Position numbers and translations under genes: made by a program. The notes beneath the pieces were generated by a model. The model worked only from the letters and a program-made list of their open reading frames with translations, searched no databases and was not told where the DNA came from. This document shows, piece by piece, positions 46,029 to 57,018 of a stretch of DNA of 64,000 nt (the first letter of the stretch is position 1; each line of letters starts with the position of its first letter). The stretch is from Gonatopus flavifemur. Its lineage: Eukaryota > Arthropoda > Insecta > Hymenoptera > Dryinidae. Location: the NCBI GenBank assembly GCA_018340375.1, contig JAFFJZ010000016.1, positions 5,091,372-5,155,371 on the forward strand, given 5' to 3'.

Positions 46029-47525
46029 TTATTCCATTTCCACCATCTTCCATCTATTCAAATCCCTCCATATCCTACCCACACCCTTTGCCCTCTTTTT
46101 TTCAATTTGAATCCTATTTCCCTCACGCTCCATCATCTCCCTTCCCTCCCATGTGGAGTCCTCTCCTATTATTCTCTCTCTACCCTTCAGCATCCCCTTC
46201 CTTCTCATTCCCTTCTCCTGTCCTTCTATCGACTCGAATTCAATTACCACCATTCTTCTACTATTCCTTCCACCTAATCCTAAATCCTTGATATTTTCTA
46301 TTTGCCCCCCCACTCCCAATTTCTCCATGACGTCCCCCAGCCCCTCTTTCGTACTCTTCTTCCCTTCTCAACCTTTACCACAACATTGTTCCTCCTTCCT
46401 TCCCTCTCTCCAAATTCCATTCCCCTTTTCATCTTCCTCGCTCTCCTAAACCCCCTCCCCGACTTCCGAGTGACCGCGCACCCCCACCCTTCCTCCATCC
46501 TCTGTGCTCTTGCTCCTTCTCTCCAATTCTCCGATCCTTCTACTGATCTCCTCAATCTGCGCCCCCCCCCCAGTTCCTCTTTTTCCGATTCCCATGACTC
46601 CTCCGCCTTACTCTGTCTCTCACTCATTTTCTCCATCTTCTCCCTCATCCTCCCATAACTCCTATCTATTTTCCCGTTAATTTCTCCAATACCCCTCCCA
46701 AACTCCTCCATCATCCTCATCATCTCTCCCGTCTCACCCGCCTCTCTCATCCTCTCTCCTCCGGGGATCTCTCCACCTTATCCTCTCTCCCAAATATCCT
46801 TATCCTATTCCGTCCTTCTTCCTCTTCTCCCCTCCTCCTTTGGAACTCCTCAATCCCATCCAAATTCCCTAGACTCCCACTCCTCTCCTTCCCTAACCTT
46901 GCTGCGCTACTCGGTCTTCCTCTTCTTCCACCTGTCTTCCCTTTACCTGCTCCTCCCGTTGGCATTGACCATATCTCTTCTTCTTCTTTTTTTCCCTCCA
47001 TTTCCTCTTCCTTTTCTCCTCCTCTCTCTGACCGCTCACCCTCCATCACAACTAACCCTTTCCCTCCCTCTGTCCGATCTATCCCTGACCCTGACTCCTT
47101 CCTCTGCTTGTCTGATCATACCTCTATCTTCTCTCCTTCCTCTGTTTTCCTGTCTGATCCTGACACACTATACCCTGCTGTCCCTGCCTTCTCGTCTGAT
47201 CCTAACTGCCCTTTCTTTACTCTCTTCATTTCCTTCCTCTCTGATTCTCCGTCCAATGCCGCCACTATCCTCTCCACTAGACTTCTCCGTACCTCATCCT
47301 CACGTCTACTCTTTTCTCCACTATCTGCTCCACCTCTCAATCCCATGCGCCGCCACCAATTCCCTTATTCTCTCCAATTACCTTCGCTTCTCCTCTCTTC
47401 CTCATCTCCCCCACGTTTCTACCTCACATATTCTCTTCTCTAACTCCTCCTGCACACCTCCCCACGGTGAAACTCCACCGAAGACACCTACACTTCTAAC
47501 ACCACATTTACATCCACTCCACTAA
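46029..47525 (-). pseudogene. LINE ORF1-like region
   Basis: Minus-strand frames of highly charged sequence lie 5' of the reverse transcriptase. They include MMEGERSERGGEKEEEMEG, a GEINGKIDRSYGRMREKMEK coiled-coil-like stretch and SRRMVVIEFESIEGQEKGM, which resembles an RNA-binding fold. The reading frame is broken several times. The position and charge pattern fit an ORF1 nucleic-acid chaperone; sequence similarity alone would not prove it. Confidence 0.6.
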
Positions 47526-47989
47526 CAATTTCTCCTGCTTTAATCACCCTCTCAAATTCACTAAAAACTTTAACCTGCCACTAACTCACTGTTCACACGC
47601 ACCTGTCACCCCCGAAGTCACCCTTTCCGATTACGTCATTGTAAAGAACAGAAAGAAAGCTACGGGAAAATATATCGAACATAATTTTATAAAGAAACGT
47701 AATTTAAGAAATTATATCTTCAAAAGAGCTGATCAAACGAAATCTGTGAATTTTCGATCCCTGTAGCTTGATAACCAGAGGTATCAGAGCAAAATCCTCC
47801 ATAGGATCAAAAGTCACTAACTAGTGCTACATTTCAGTGAAATTTCAGGAAGATTGAGGAGGTAAAAATTTTTGAAATGGCACGCTTGAGAAATTTTGCC
47901 CCATATACACTGGAAATGGACTTGAAATCATATAAACTCAGAATCTTGAACTTCGAGTAGGTTTAATTTTCAAATTCAAAAGTAAATAG

Positions 47990-48910
47990 AGGTATTTGTC
48001 CTCTAAAATGGCAACTCCCTAAATTTCAAATAATATGTATAGCAGTTGGAACTCTCTTTTACCGATTTATCTTCATACATCATAATTCACTTCCCCACTG
48101 GAAGCCAATCTGCTGTCCAGCATATCCAAATTGCAACATTTCGCACAAAATGGAAGAACCAATACTCTGATGGAAGCATAATTGATTTAATTTGTTGCAT
48201 GAACGAAATGTTGACATTTCATGTCGATGGAAATGAGTCTTTTGGTTTCGTATCATACACAGTATCTCCAAGTTGGGAATCCTTATCAATATTATCCTGT
48301 AGAGGATCATTGATTTCATATTGGAATTTTCTATCAATAAAATTAGGCTTCATTCACATAATTTATGATAAATCTTATCAAATAAAATTGATTCATCTAT
48401 ACTTACTGGATCACGTATTGGATTAGTAGGTTCGTGTTTGAACGGTGTTTTTCTGAAATAATTTTCATTCTGGTCAATTCTAAGGAGAGCCACTTCATCT
48501 GAGGAAATTACACTGGGTAATGTGTGGTGTTGAAAACTTTCACTAAGTGAATCATCAGCACTCTGTACAATTTCTGATTGTAAACTTTCATCGATTATGA
48601 TTGTATTTTAGGATGAATTCCTAGGTTCGCACTCATTTTTTGGAATTGCTGAGTTATTTCTTGTAGTAATTTCTTGCAGAGGAAGTTCAACAGATCCTAC
48701 TTTTGCAGTCAAAGCGGATGAATTTAGGAGAATAGATGGAACAGCATCCGGATGTAATATTGGAGAAGGTCGTGCAATTTTTGAAATAGTCCCATCGTGT
48801 GATTGAGTAACGTAATACCGATCCAATTGATTTACCTCAAGATGGAGCTCACATATTTTGTGGTTTTTCAAAAATGAAATGCCCATTGCTGATAAAACTT
48901 GCTGCCATTT
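47990..48910 (-). pseudogene. THAP domain and linker exons of a P-like transposase
   Basis: Exon 1 ends at a GTAAGT donor (48407). It contains the second half of a THAP zinc finger: KICELHLE with the C-x-x-H ligands, then PSPILHPDAVPSIL matching the AVPTIF motif. An acidic, serine-rich linker follows. After a 110-bp intron, exon 2 (from 48296) reads DNIDKDSQLGDTVYD and then IKSIMLPSEYWFFHFV, which fits the region following the THAP domain in P transposases. Phase is 0 on both sides. A TAA near 48608 and a TGA in exon 2 break the frame. The first half of the finger would lie upstream, where the DD41D element is now inserted. Confidence 0.75.
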
Positions 48911-48964
48911 ATGTGAAATCTCGTCCTATATTAATTCATATGTTTTATGTTCAAAAGTACTATA

Positions 48965-50997
48965 CAGGGTGGGGCATTTAAACTGTCGCGGGCGTTTTTT
49001 CCAAAAATAAAGTGAGATACGAGAAAATTTTTCGGACAAAAGTTGTAGGGTACCGAGGGGGACATCCGATGGTGGCCTTGGCTTTGACCTCAAATCTCAT
49101 CTTCAAGGGCATTCTGAGATCAACTCTTGTTTCATAAATAGCATCTCATATTTTTTACTGCAGATTTGGATTCTAGGTCAAAAACCAAGAAACTTTTGTC
49201 TGAACCATTTTCCTGAAATCCGCAAAAATGGCGCTCTAATCGATATTGTTGCATTTTGAATCTGACATGAGAATAACTCGAAAACGAAGGGTCTTGCAAA
49301 AGAATGTTTCGTACAAAAGTTGTCAATACACAACACATTTCAATCGTCTACATTACCACCATTCAGAGCTCACGCGATGTAAACAAACGACGGGGTTCAG
49401 TGAAAATTCACGATTTTGAAAGTCAGTTTGTCAGTTACATTTGATTATTACTTGGTTTATGACAAATTGAAAATCATGGATATCCGATACACGGTTTCTG
49501 AAAAGATCGATATGATCTACATTTACGGTGAAGTGCATAAGAACCCCAGACAAGCATATGACTTGTATGCAGAACGATTTCCTGAAAGAACAACGCCATC
49601 CATTGGGTATTTTCAACGCATTACAAAATTATTCTCAGAAACGGGAAGTGTTACAAGGGAAAAACGACATCGAATGAGAACTGTTAGCGGAGGAAATGCG
49701 GAAGTTAATGTACTAGCTGCAGTAGCCAATAATCCACACGTGAGCTCTCGTGAAATTGAACTTCATTCGGGAATTTCTCGAAGAAGTGTTCTTCGAATAC
49801 TGAAACGTCACAAATTCCATCCGTATCACATTTGTTTGCATCAAGACCTTCACGGTGATGATTTCGAAAATCGTGTACAGGTTTGTCGATGGGGTCTAGC
49901 GCAAATGCACAATAACAACTTCATCAACATATTATTTTCTGATGAGTCGACGTTCACCAATCATGGTCAAGTAAATCGACATAATATGCATTACTGGGCG
50001 ACAGAAAATCCAAGATGGTTACGTCAAGTAGAGCATCAAAGACAATGGGCTGTGAATGTTTGGTGTGGTATTTTTCGATCTCGAGTAATTGGACCGTACT
50101 TCATTGCAGATACGCTAAATGGAGAGAAGTACAGACATTTCTTAGATCAAGTACTTCCAACATTACTTGAAGACATACCTATTCAGGAACGATTGAATAT
50201 GTGGTGTCAACACGATGGTTGTCCATCCCATTATGCAGTCACAGCTCGAGAAATATTGGACAGAGATTATCCTGGACGATGGATAGGACGTCGTGGACCA
50301 GTTCATTGGCCTGCCCGTTCTCCGGATCTTACTTCTCCAGATTTTTTTTTATGGGGATACATAAAAGATACAGTTTATCAACAAGCACCGACTACACCTG
50401 AGAATATGCGTCAACAAATCATCAATGCATGCGCGAGCATCAATGAAGATATTTTAGCACGAGTTCAGCAATCTTTTGTAAAACGTTTTGAAATGTGTAT
50501 TGAAGTCGAAGGCCATCATTTTGAGCATCCACTGCATTAAAATTATCCAAGTGATGTAGACGATTGAAATGTGTTGTGTTTTGTCTGTTATACCCCATCA
50601 CCTCCGTTTCAGTTCAAGGGGTCCCCCTTGGAATCAGACAACTTTTGTCCGAAACATTCTCCTCCAAGACCCTTCGTTTTCGAGTTATTCTAATGTCAGA
50701 TTCAGTATGGAACAATATCGATTAGAGCGCCATCTTTGCGGATTTCAGGAAAATGGTTCAGACAAAAGTTTCTTGGTTTTTGACCTAGAATCCAAATCTG
50801 CAGTAAAAAAATATGAGATGCTATTTAAAAAACAAGAGTTGACCTCAGAATGCCCTTGAAGATGAGATTTGAGGTCAAAGCCAAGGCCACCATCGGATGT
50901 CCCCCTCGATACCCTACAATTTTTGTCCGAAAAATTTCCTCGTATCTCATTTTATTTTTGGAAAAAACGCCCGCGACACTTTAAATGCCCCACCCTG
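48965..50997 (+). mobile_element. DD41D IS630/Tc1/mariner transposon, copy 2
   Basis: Same termini and TA flanks as copy 1 (TA at 48963-48964 and 50998-50999), 2033 bp, gene on the plus strand. Nucleotide differences from copy 1 are few and scattered, so both probably derive from a recent burst. It is inserted immediately 5' of the P-like THAP exon. Confidence 0.93.
49416..50540 (+). CDS. DD41D transposase, intact (copy 2)
   Basis: A 374-codon uninterrupted gene differing from copy 1 by eight residues: R/G at 64, E/G in the SGxNAE segment, F/V in RVQxCRW, G/E in ATxNPRW, G/R in IQExLN, Y/C three residues before the second catalytic aspartate, R/Q in MRQxII, and L/P near the C-terminus. All three catalytic aspartates (176, 267, 309) are present with 41-residue spacing. 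As in copy 1, translation may begin at the second methionine, residue 21. Whether the Y-to-C change at 264 lowers activity cannot be told from sequence. Confidence 0.93.
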   Translation: MKVSLSVTFDYYLVYDKLKIMDIRYTVSEKIDMIYIYGEVHKNPRQAYDLYAERFPERTTPSIGYFQRITKLFSETGSVTREKRHRMRTVSGGNAEVNVLAAVANNPHVSSREIELHSGISRRSVLRILKRHKFHPYHICLHQDLHGDDFENRVQVCRWGLAQMHNNNFINILFSDESTFTNHGQVNRHNMHYWATENPRWLRQVEHQRQWAVNVWCGIFRSRVIGPYFIADTLNGEKYRHFLDQVLPTLLEDIPIQERLNMWCQHDGCPSHYAVTAREILDRDYPGRWIGRRGPVHWPARSPDLTSPDFFLWGYIKDTVYQQAPTTPENMRQQIINACASINEDILARVQQSFVKRFEMCIEVEGHHFEHPLH

Positions 50998-50999
50998 TA

Positions 51000-51746
51000 T
51001 ATATTGATGCTCACAAAATTACTCTCCAATCAGCCAGAAGTTTGTTTGTCGAATGTTTGGAGTGAAATTTCCATCTTTCAGAATAATACTTTACGCTTTG
51101 GGGTTAGAAATTCACAATCACTCCCATTCTAGAGTGAATTTCTTATCTGAAAAGAGTCAGGGTTTACTCGGAACTAGTGGGAATCTTACTCAGTAGAAAA
51201 CCTCTCCTCTACAACCCAATAGACTGGAATGTTTGATTTTTCACTTTTCTTGATTTAGAGAGCATTCAATACAAATATGATGGATAATCAAGTTCTACTC
51301 ACGTTTGAAGCTGTGGATAAAGAAGCATTTCTAACACTTTTCATTTCATTAATAAACCTCGTGTTTTCATATCCTGATTCACAACCAGGAACAGAACGAT
51401 GATTTCGAAACATTTTTTCACATATATACACAGATTTCCATTATAAATGTTTTTTATTCAACCATATATCCACACAAAAATCGGTTCTTTGATGATTATA
51501 ACGCTGCATAATTGAAATTTCCGTTCAACTTATTGTGCATATCATAAAGTAATCTCTATTTGTTTACTCCATGATGCTGAAATGATAGAGTTTTGACCAT
51601 ATACAAATTGTCAGGGTATCAAAGAAGTCCGCAGTGTCACCAATGGCGAAAATAGACTTGAGTAATTTCTTGAATCAGTGTTCTGCATATAGGATCTGAA
51701 ACCGCAAGAGATGGTTCTCCTCCCTAATCTCACTTCGTGATTAGGA
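51000..51746. other. No recognised gene
   Basis: AT-rich intronic or intergenic sequence; nothing supported. Confidence 0.35.
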
Positions 51747-51976
51747 GCACTGTGAAAAATTTCTTTGTGAATTCACAAAAAAAATTTGGAAGTTTCTTAC
51801 ACATGAATTTTCTTTGGTGCATTCCTCAACAACATTTGGAGAAATTCAGAAGCTTTGGTCAACTGACAAAAACGTTTGATTCTCTTCAAATTTTGTTGAG
51901 GAATCTACCGGAGAAAACGTTCGTGTAAAAAATTTCCAAATTTTTTTTGTACAACCACAAAGAAATTTCTAAAGTG
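51747..51976. mobile_element. Palindromic MITE with CACT..AAATTTC ends
   Basis: CACTGTGAAAAATTTCTTTG at the left is mirrored by GAAATTTCTAAAGTG at the right. Inner blocks ATTCCTCAACAA and TTGTTGAGGAAT pair around a centre near 51865. Non-coding. It resembles in outline the CACTG-ended palindromes at 5854 and 39456. Confidence 0.7.
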
Positions 51977-52048
51977 AGCAGAGAATAATGAACGGATCAT
52001 TTGTGTTGAAAAATGCCTCTTAAAAGATTAATTAATTCTCTGCTTCAG

Positions 52049-52370
52049 ATTGACAATAGTGCATCCGCGAACGAAGATGGGAATAATCACATCAACGTGA
52101 GCGCTAACGGGAATTCAATTGCCGGGACTGGAGGTAGCGTTGTCAGTTGCAAAACCGTAGACAGTGCCTCCAAAGTTGGAATCGGTGGTGGCAGTGCTTT
52201 CAAATCGAACGAAAGGAACGATCACCTACGAAACGAGTACAAGAGTCAAGAAGGAGTCGGTGGAAACAACGAATCTAACCCTGGAAGTCGTCCAAGAACG
52301 ACTAAGGAAGCCGTTCACGAGACGCTCGTTGTCGTCGACAGGAAACTTGATGGCACAGATTTCATCTCTG
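52049..52370 (+). CDS. Candidate host-gene exon B (unknown protein)
   Basis: A TCTCTGCTTCAG acceptor precedes IDNSASANEDGNNHINVSA and a GTAAGTACTT donor follows DGTDFISG. Both sites match the consensus well. The frame is open throughout, enters in phase 0 and leaves in phase 1. The 107 residues are glycine-, serine- and asparagine-rich at first (SKVGIGGGSAFKSNERNDH) and end with HETLVVVDRKLDGTDF. No transposon similarity, no domain recognised. Phase fits exon A at 26975-27226 upstream and exon C at 53384 downstream. Confidence 0.6.
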
Positions 52371-53383
52371 GTAAGTACTTCCTCCACTGTAACTCATCTT
52401 TACCCCTGATGGTAGAGTGTGCCATCCTTATGAAAATTACTCCCCTTCCACTCATACATCTTGCTATTCCGTCGATTCTTTCTTCATCATTCCGACATTA
52501 AAACGAATTGTCATCCAAAGTTCGGGATTTTATACCAGCTACTTTCTCATGTATCATTCGAGGTACATGCTTCATGCGAAATAAACAGGAAGGAAATATG
52601 GAATCCAATTCGATTTATCAATGCTGTTCACATTCATTTATACGTACGGTGGATCGATCCGATTGCATCGGAGGACAAATTTTATATTCGGATGTTCCCG
52701 TGTGCAGCTTCCATGTGCTGTAGAATTTTCTCAAGAATGATTCAATTTTTCCAAAGTTACTCAAGTGCCATGTCTTTTACGGGATTCTCAATATATTTCA
52801 GTACGCAAGGACTTCAAAATGAGTGAGATAAAAGTACATGGAAGCTCTCTGCTGAAAATTTGAGTTGAAATCGTTTGAAAACAAGTGAGAATGAAAAATG
52901 TCTTAAGGGGCACACCTAGTGTGAAATTTTGAGAAAATCGAGTTTTTTCGAAGCGACCAGCAGGCGCTTCATAAAGGAGATGGAGGTGAATTATATGGGC
53001 CTGGAATGGCAGATCAGCTGTAAGTATGATTTTTATTTATTCATAACAATGAAATCAATCATTTAATCCTGAAACGTGTTTTTCTCGAAACTACATGTTT
53101 CAAATTTGCTGGAGTTGCAACCCGAAGACGAATCAACTGATCGCTTTGATTTTTCCTGCTCATTTTGTATATGTTTCTCTGTACAATGACCCTCCACTTG
53201 TTCGATTGTATGGAGAACGTAATTTTGGCGGGCTAAAGAGCATCCCATTTTCGAGCGAAATTCGACATTTTTCTTTGAAAACTCTATCAGTTCATTGAAT
53301 TCTAATTCCTTTTGACAACCTTGGGTCATTGTCCACGCAATACCTCTTGATTCAGTAATCTTTTCATTTTTTCTTCATTTCAG
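52371..53383. other. Putative intron, nothing else recognised
   Basis: Sequence between exons B and C without transposon motif or coding signal. Frames such as 52461-52826 lack recognisable features. Confidence 0.4.
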
Positions 53384-53436
53384 CCATGGTGAAGGCCGCA
53401 ATCACTCCAGCAGTGGAGGACCTTCTTTTTCAATGA
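53384..53436 (+). CDS. Candidate host-gene terminal exon C
   Basis: A pyrimidine-rich TTCTTCATTTCAG acceptor at 53371-53383 is followed by CC, which completes the codon left open by exon B (phase 1). The peptide AMVKAAITPAVEDLLFQ then ends at TGA (53434-53436). The exon is short, so chance is a real possibility; the correct phase and good acceptor are the only support. A total CDS from 26975 would be 209 codons including the stop. Confidence 0.4.
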
Positions 53437-53927
53437 CCTGAGTGATCGGGAATAACTCGCTGAGAATTGAATTCTTTGATTTGAAAATCTTACTGAATAT
53501 TCACCATTCATGTATAAATACATCTTCCAAATTCGAAAACGTGCTATACAGTAGTTTTTTTTCAATTCCCAATATCACCTTTTTTTAGACGACGACACTC
53601 GGTGTGCCCGTTGAGAGTAGAACAATTCGCTAAAAAATGTTCACATTGAATTGGGATCCAATAATCAGTATACTTGTGGAAGAAAATCATCATAAGGAGA
53701 TGAACACTATGATACAAGTTATTGTACCTCGATGATGTAAGTATATGATATTTTGTAGATCACATGAAAATTTACAATGGGAAACTTCATTGGGTTTTGT
53801 TGTCTGAAACGAACATTTTTCGATCCTCGATTCAGTTCGATTGGGAATTTTTTGGGTGTGAGACGGCAACAATTGCGCAGAGTTTGTTGAATGGAAACCA
53901 TCGTCGTACGACCAACTTCCAAGATTA

Positions 53928-55219
53928 ACACGTCGTTCAATAAGTCCCGAGACTAACAACGGAAACAACTTTTTTTTTCAAAAATCATTCTTATTCATCA
54001 ATATAATCTTCTTTTGGAGTGATACAATCTTCCCAACGCCTCTCCAACATCTCTATACCATGTTTATAGGAGGATTTATCCTTTGCTCTGAAATAGGCTT
54101 CAGTTTCGGCAATGATCTCCTCATTCAAGGCAAAATTTTTTTCCCTGGAGCATTTTTTCGAGATCAGCAAAGAGCTAGTAGTTGCTAGGGGCTGAATCTG
54201 GCGGATACGGGGGGTGGGGAAGGAAATCGAAGCCCAACTCGTTGAATTTTGTCATTGTTCTCATAGACTTGTGGCATGGTGCATTGTCTTGGTCAGAAAG
54301 GATTTTTTTCTTCTTCATGTGTGGTCGTTTTGCTGCGATCTCCTCCTTCAAACGTACCAACAAGTCAATATATTAACCACTGTTGATCGATATACCTTTT
54401 TCCAGGTAGTCAATAGAAATCACGCCATGTGTATCCTAAAAAACAGACGCCATGACTTTGCCAGCAGACTGCTGCGTCTTCGGACGTATTGGGCGGCTTT
54501 CGCCAGCCATGCGCCATTCAGATGATTGCCGGTTCGACTCCAGAATGAAATGATGTATCCATGTTCCATCCATGGTCATGTATCGACGCAGGAAATCCTT
54601 TTTATTGCGAGTAAATAGCGATGAACACCTCTCTGAATCATCGACTCGTTGCTGTTTTTGTTCCACTGAAAGCAATTGCGGCACCCACGTGGAAAAAACC
54701 TTTTTCATGCTCAATTTTCCATCAAAGATTGGAAATACGCTTCCAGATGATATCTGTGTCATTTCTGCAAACTCACGGACCATCACTTTGCGATTTTTCA
54801 TTACGATTTTTAACACTCCACTCACATTTTCCGATGTAACGGCTTCCAATGGCCTACCCGAACGTTCCGCATCGTCTGTGTCTGTACGACCACGTTCAAA
54901 CTCAGCGTACCAACGACAAATCGTTGGTTTGGATGGAAAGGAGTCCGGGTAACGTTCTCCAAGCCATTGCTGGACTTCTACGGTGTTTTCACCCATTGAA
55001 AAACAATGTTCTATTAACACGCGGAACTCGCTTTTTCCATTCTTCAAACAAACTACAAACTGACCTTACTCTAACCTCGATAACTCTGCTGTTTGTGGTC
55101 CGATCAACGTGAAATTTTCACGCGTACCATGTGAAGGTTTGCACTCTAGGGAAACGTGGACAGTTTGGTACTACTAGCACCATCTCTGGGTGAGTCTCGG
55201 GACTTATTGAACGATGTGT
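53928..55219 (-). mobile_element. Full-length mariner transposon, decayed
   Basis: 28-bp inverted ends ACACGTCGTTCAATAAGTCC (left) and ACACATCGTTCAATAAGTCC (read from the right), flanked by TA at 53926-53927 and 55220-55221. Length 1292 bp. The gene is on the minus strand. A different lineage from the mariners at 7074, 9530 and 27621. Confidence 0.9.
54010..55047 (-). pseudogene. Mariner transposase with mutated catalytic core
   Basis: From the ATG at 55047 the frame gives MKNGKSEFRVLIEHCFSMG, then CRWYAEFERGRTDTDDAERSG, VREFAEMTQIS and STWVPQLLSVEQK. The core has TMDGTWIHHF, where families have DET, then SDQDNAPCHK. After a stop near 54436 and another nearby, the rest continues as GFDFLPHPPYPPDSAPSNY. 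The third catalytic residue is therefore N instead of D. Several stops lie in the last third. It is dead both by truncation and by active-site changes. Confidence 0.85.
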
Positions 55220-55421
55220 TAGGAACTAGAGGCGGAATTATTTGTCCATCTCTGCAACTAAGATGAAGCTCAGTACCACACATGGAGCGAACGTTCGTGG
55301 TTGATCAGACTACCGGAGAAGAATATCTTCGAATCTGAGGATGAGAATATGTTTTCAATACCTGGTAGGAGGGACTGAATCCAAATCTGACGCCCGTTCA
55401 ATCTCATCACGTCAGGGTTCC

Positions 55422-55720
55422 TCACGTTGAGGGTGCAGACTCATTCCTCAAGGGTTCAACCCAAACGTATTTACTGAGTATATCGATAACCACTAATATG
55501 TAACAGAAACCGTCATCGTCCTCTCGAAATTCTTTGAGATCGACCAAGTCTGCTCCCCAAACGTCATCTATGTTTGTTACGTTGTAATGTTGGCGTGGGA
55601 ATTTTTTTCTCATAGGTTTGTATGAAGTATAGGCATCTTGGTGGACTAATCACTTTGTGGCCTCATCTTTTGTTGTGCGTGAGAGGTTTCCTTTAGCAGG
55701 AAACCCTGCGAAGTGTGAGG
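55422..55720 (-). pseudogene. Maverick/Polinton integrase fragment
   Basis: The minus strand has QDAYTSYKPMRKKFPRQ, then NIDDVWGADLVDLKEF and CYILVVIDILSKYVWVEPL. This is the core of the retrovirus-like integrase of Mavericks, with the first two catalytic aspartates. The third acidic residue and C-terminal domain are absent, since the frame degrades just before the mariner at 53928-55219. It belongs to the same minus-strand cluster as the next three entries. Confidence 0.82.
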
Positions 55721-55989
55721 GATCGTAGTGAAATCCAGCGAATGAATTCATTTTTTCGACATTTTCAATTGTTTCCATGCACGTAGTGTCCTCCTGATAC
55801 AATCTTTTGGTGAATGATGAGGCGATACACGAATTCTTCTCTTTCTACCTCTTCCTGTTTCACTATCCATGCGTACACTAGGGTTTGGTGATTCATATCA
55901 GGTTGAGTCGACGTCTTGTATACTATCTCCCGATACAGAGGTTCCTCCACTGTTGACCTTCTGTTCTTCCACATGTGCTTTAGATGGAG

Positions 55990-56633
55990 AAGCTGTTGCT
56001 TTTTTCTTTGTTATTGCACCAATATTTTATATTACCAATGGATGCCATAGGGGTGCCTATATCCCGAAGAAATTGAGCAAACCGTTTAGATCCGATAGTT
56101 TGTACTGATTTTCTGTACCGTAATGCAACGTTTATCGAATCCATGATATCCGAATCAGGAATTCCCTCATCGTCGATGGTAACAGTCCCTTGTCCGTTCC
56201 ATTTGATGCGATGTTGTTCAGGTGTTTAACGTATATGTTCGAATAAAAGTTGCGCTTGTTTCTGATAACAATTTGGAACACTTCGAAAAATCGATTGATC
56301 ATTCTTTCTGTCATCAAATTCTTCGTTTTCTCCTCCTCTTTGATCAAAGACATGCCTTCCAGCTCCTCTCATAAGAACTAAGTATCTTCGTAAAAGTTGA
56401 TAAAATTCTTTCCAACGTGCGTTTGTATCCCTGTTGTCAGGGCTGTTCAAAATTCCACTCATTTCAACATCCAGTCGCGTCGCTGCATTACCCAGTATTT
56501 GAACCGAAGGTCTATCCGAAACTTGAGTGATATTATGTTGTTGTTGTTGACTGTTGTTCATCTGGAAATTATCAATACTTCGACGTTGTAAGCTTTCTGG
56601 TGGAACTAAAACCATTCTCCTCGCGTACTCCAT
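55990..56633 (-). pseudogene. Maverick/adintovirus-like conserved protein, decayed
   Basis: It begins MEYARRMVLVPPESLQ and includes RLDVEMSGILNSPD and WKEFYQLLRRYLVLM. After a gap, SVPNCYQKQAQLLFEHI follows. In shifted frames DEGIPDSDIMDSINVALRY and RFAQFLRDIG come next. This order matches a protein of unknown role that I associate with Mavericks and adintoviruses. At least two frameshifts disable it. Function should be left open; it is usually encoded near the small core-like protein annotated next. Confidence 0.7.
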
Positions 56634-56640
56634 TTTGTAA

Positions 56641-57018
56641 TCAATTAATCGTTCTTATCAATGCGTCAGATAATGATGACCCAAGTGAAGGTGTTATCAG
56701 AAATGGTAAGGAACTACCTCCACTCTGTACAATCACTCGTTCCTGAGTCTGTGAACTCCCACGAAAGTTGACTATAAGACGTAGACTGTTTTTGTATTTT
56801 GAAAGCTTCCTCTTTTCTCCGTTACTCAGAGGTACGTTTCCCAACAACGTATTGAGCACACATTCAAAAATACACTCGGTAGTTCCTTTCCCCAATGGTC
56901 GTAAGAGTAAAGTTCGCTGATTTTCATCAAAGTGACGAAGCGGGTGCAATATAATTGCGTTTTTCTTCCCAATTCGCTTCTTCACAGTATGATTGACCGT
57001 GTGAGCCATCACGTCCAC
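56641..57018 (-). pseudogene. Maverick small core-like protein
   Basis: A 125-codon frame starting MDVMAHTVNHTVKKRIGKK, followed by LLRPLGKGTTECIFECVLN and LGNVPLSNGEKRKLSKYKN. It ends with VIVQSGGSSLPFLI. GNVPLS...K and the basic-then-VQxGG-L pattern recur in small basic proteins of Mavericks and adintoviruses. The frame itself is open, although its neighbours are broken, so it is listed as part of a dead element. It begins 8 bp from the preceding entry's ATG region, as expected for compact viral-type gene packing. Confidence 0.65.

Larger units (their letters stand above)
43626..47640 (-). mobile_element. Purine-rich non-LTR retrotransposon, minus strand
   Basis: About 4 kb, purine-rich on the minus strand. 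The 3' end is a (TACA)n tail, seen on the plus strand as repeated TGTA at 43628-43647. Both ORF1-like and ORF2-like parts are present but interrupted. The same family as 23160-25900. The 5' end near 47640 is estimated from the change in base composition. Confidence 0.82.

Noticed and set aside
43786..46658. Long proline/serine/leucine-rich plus-strand frames
   Set aside because: They are the antisense of the purine-rich LINE on the minus strand.
48046..48426. 126-codon plus-strand frame
   Set aside because: Antisense to the THAP/P-like exons, which show family motifs and splice sites.
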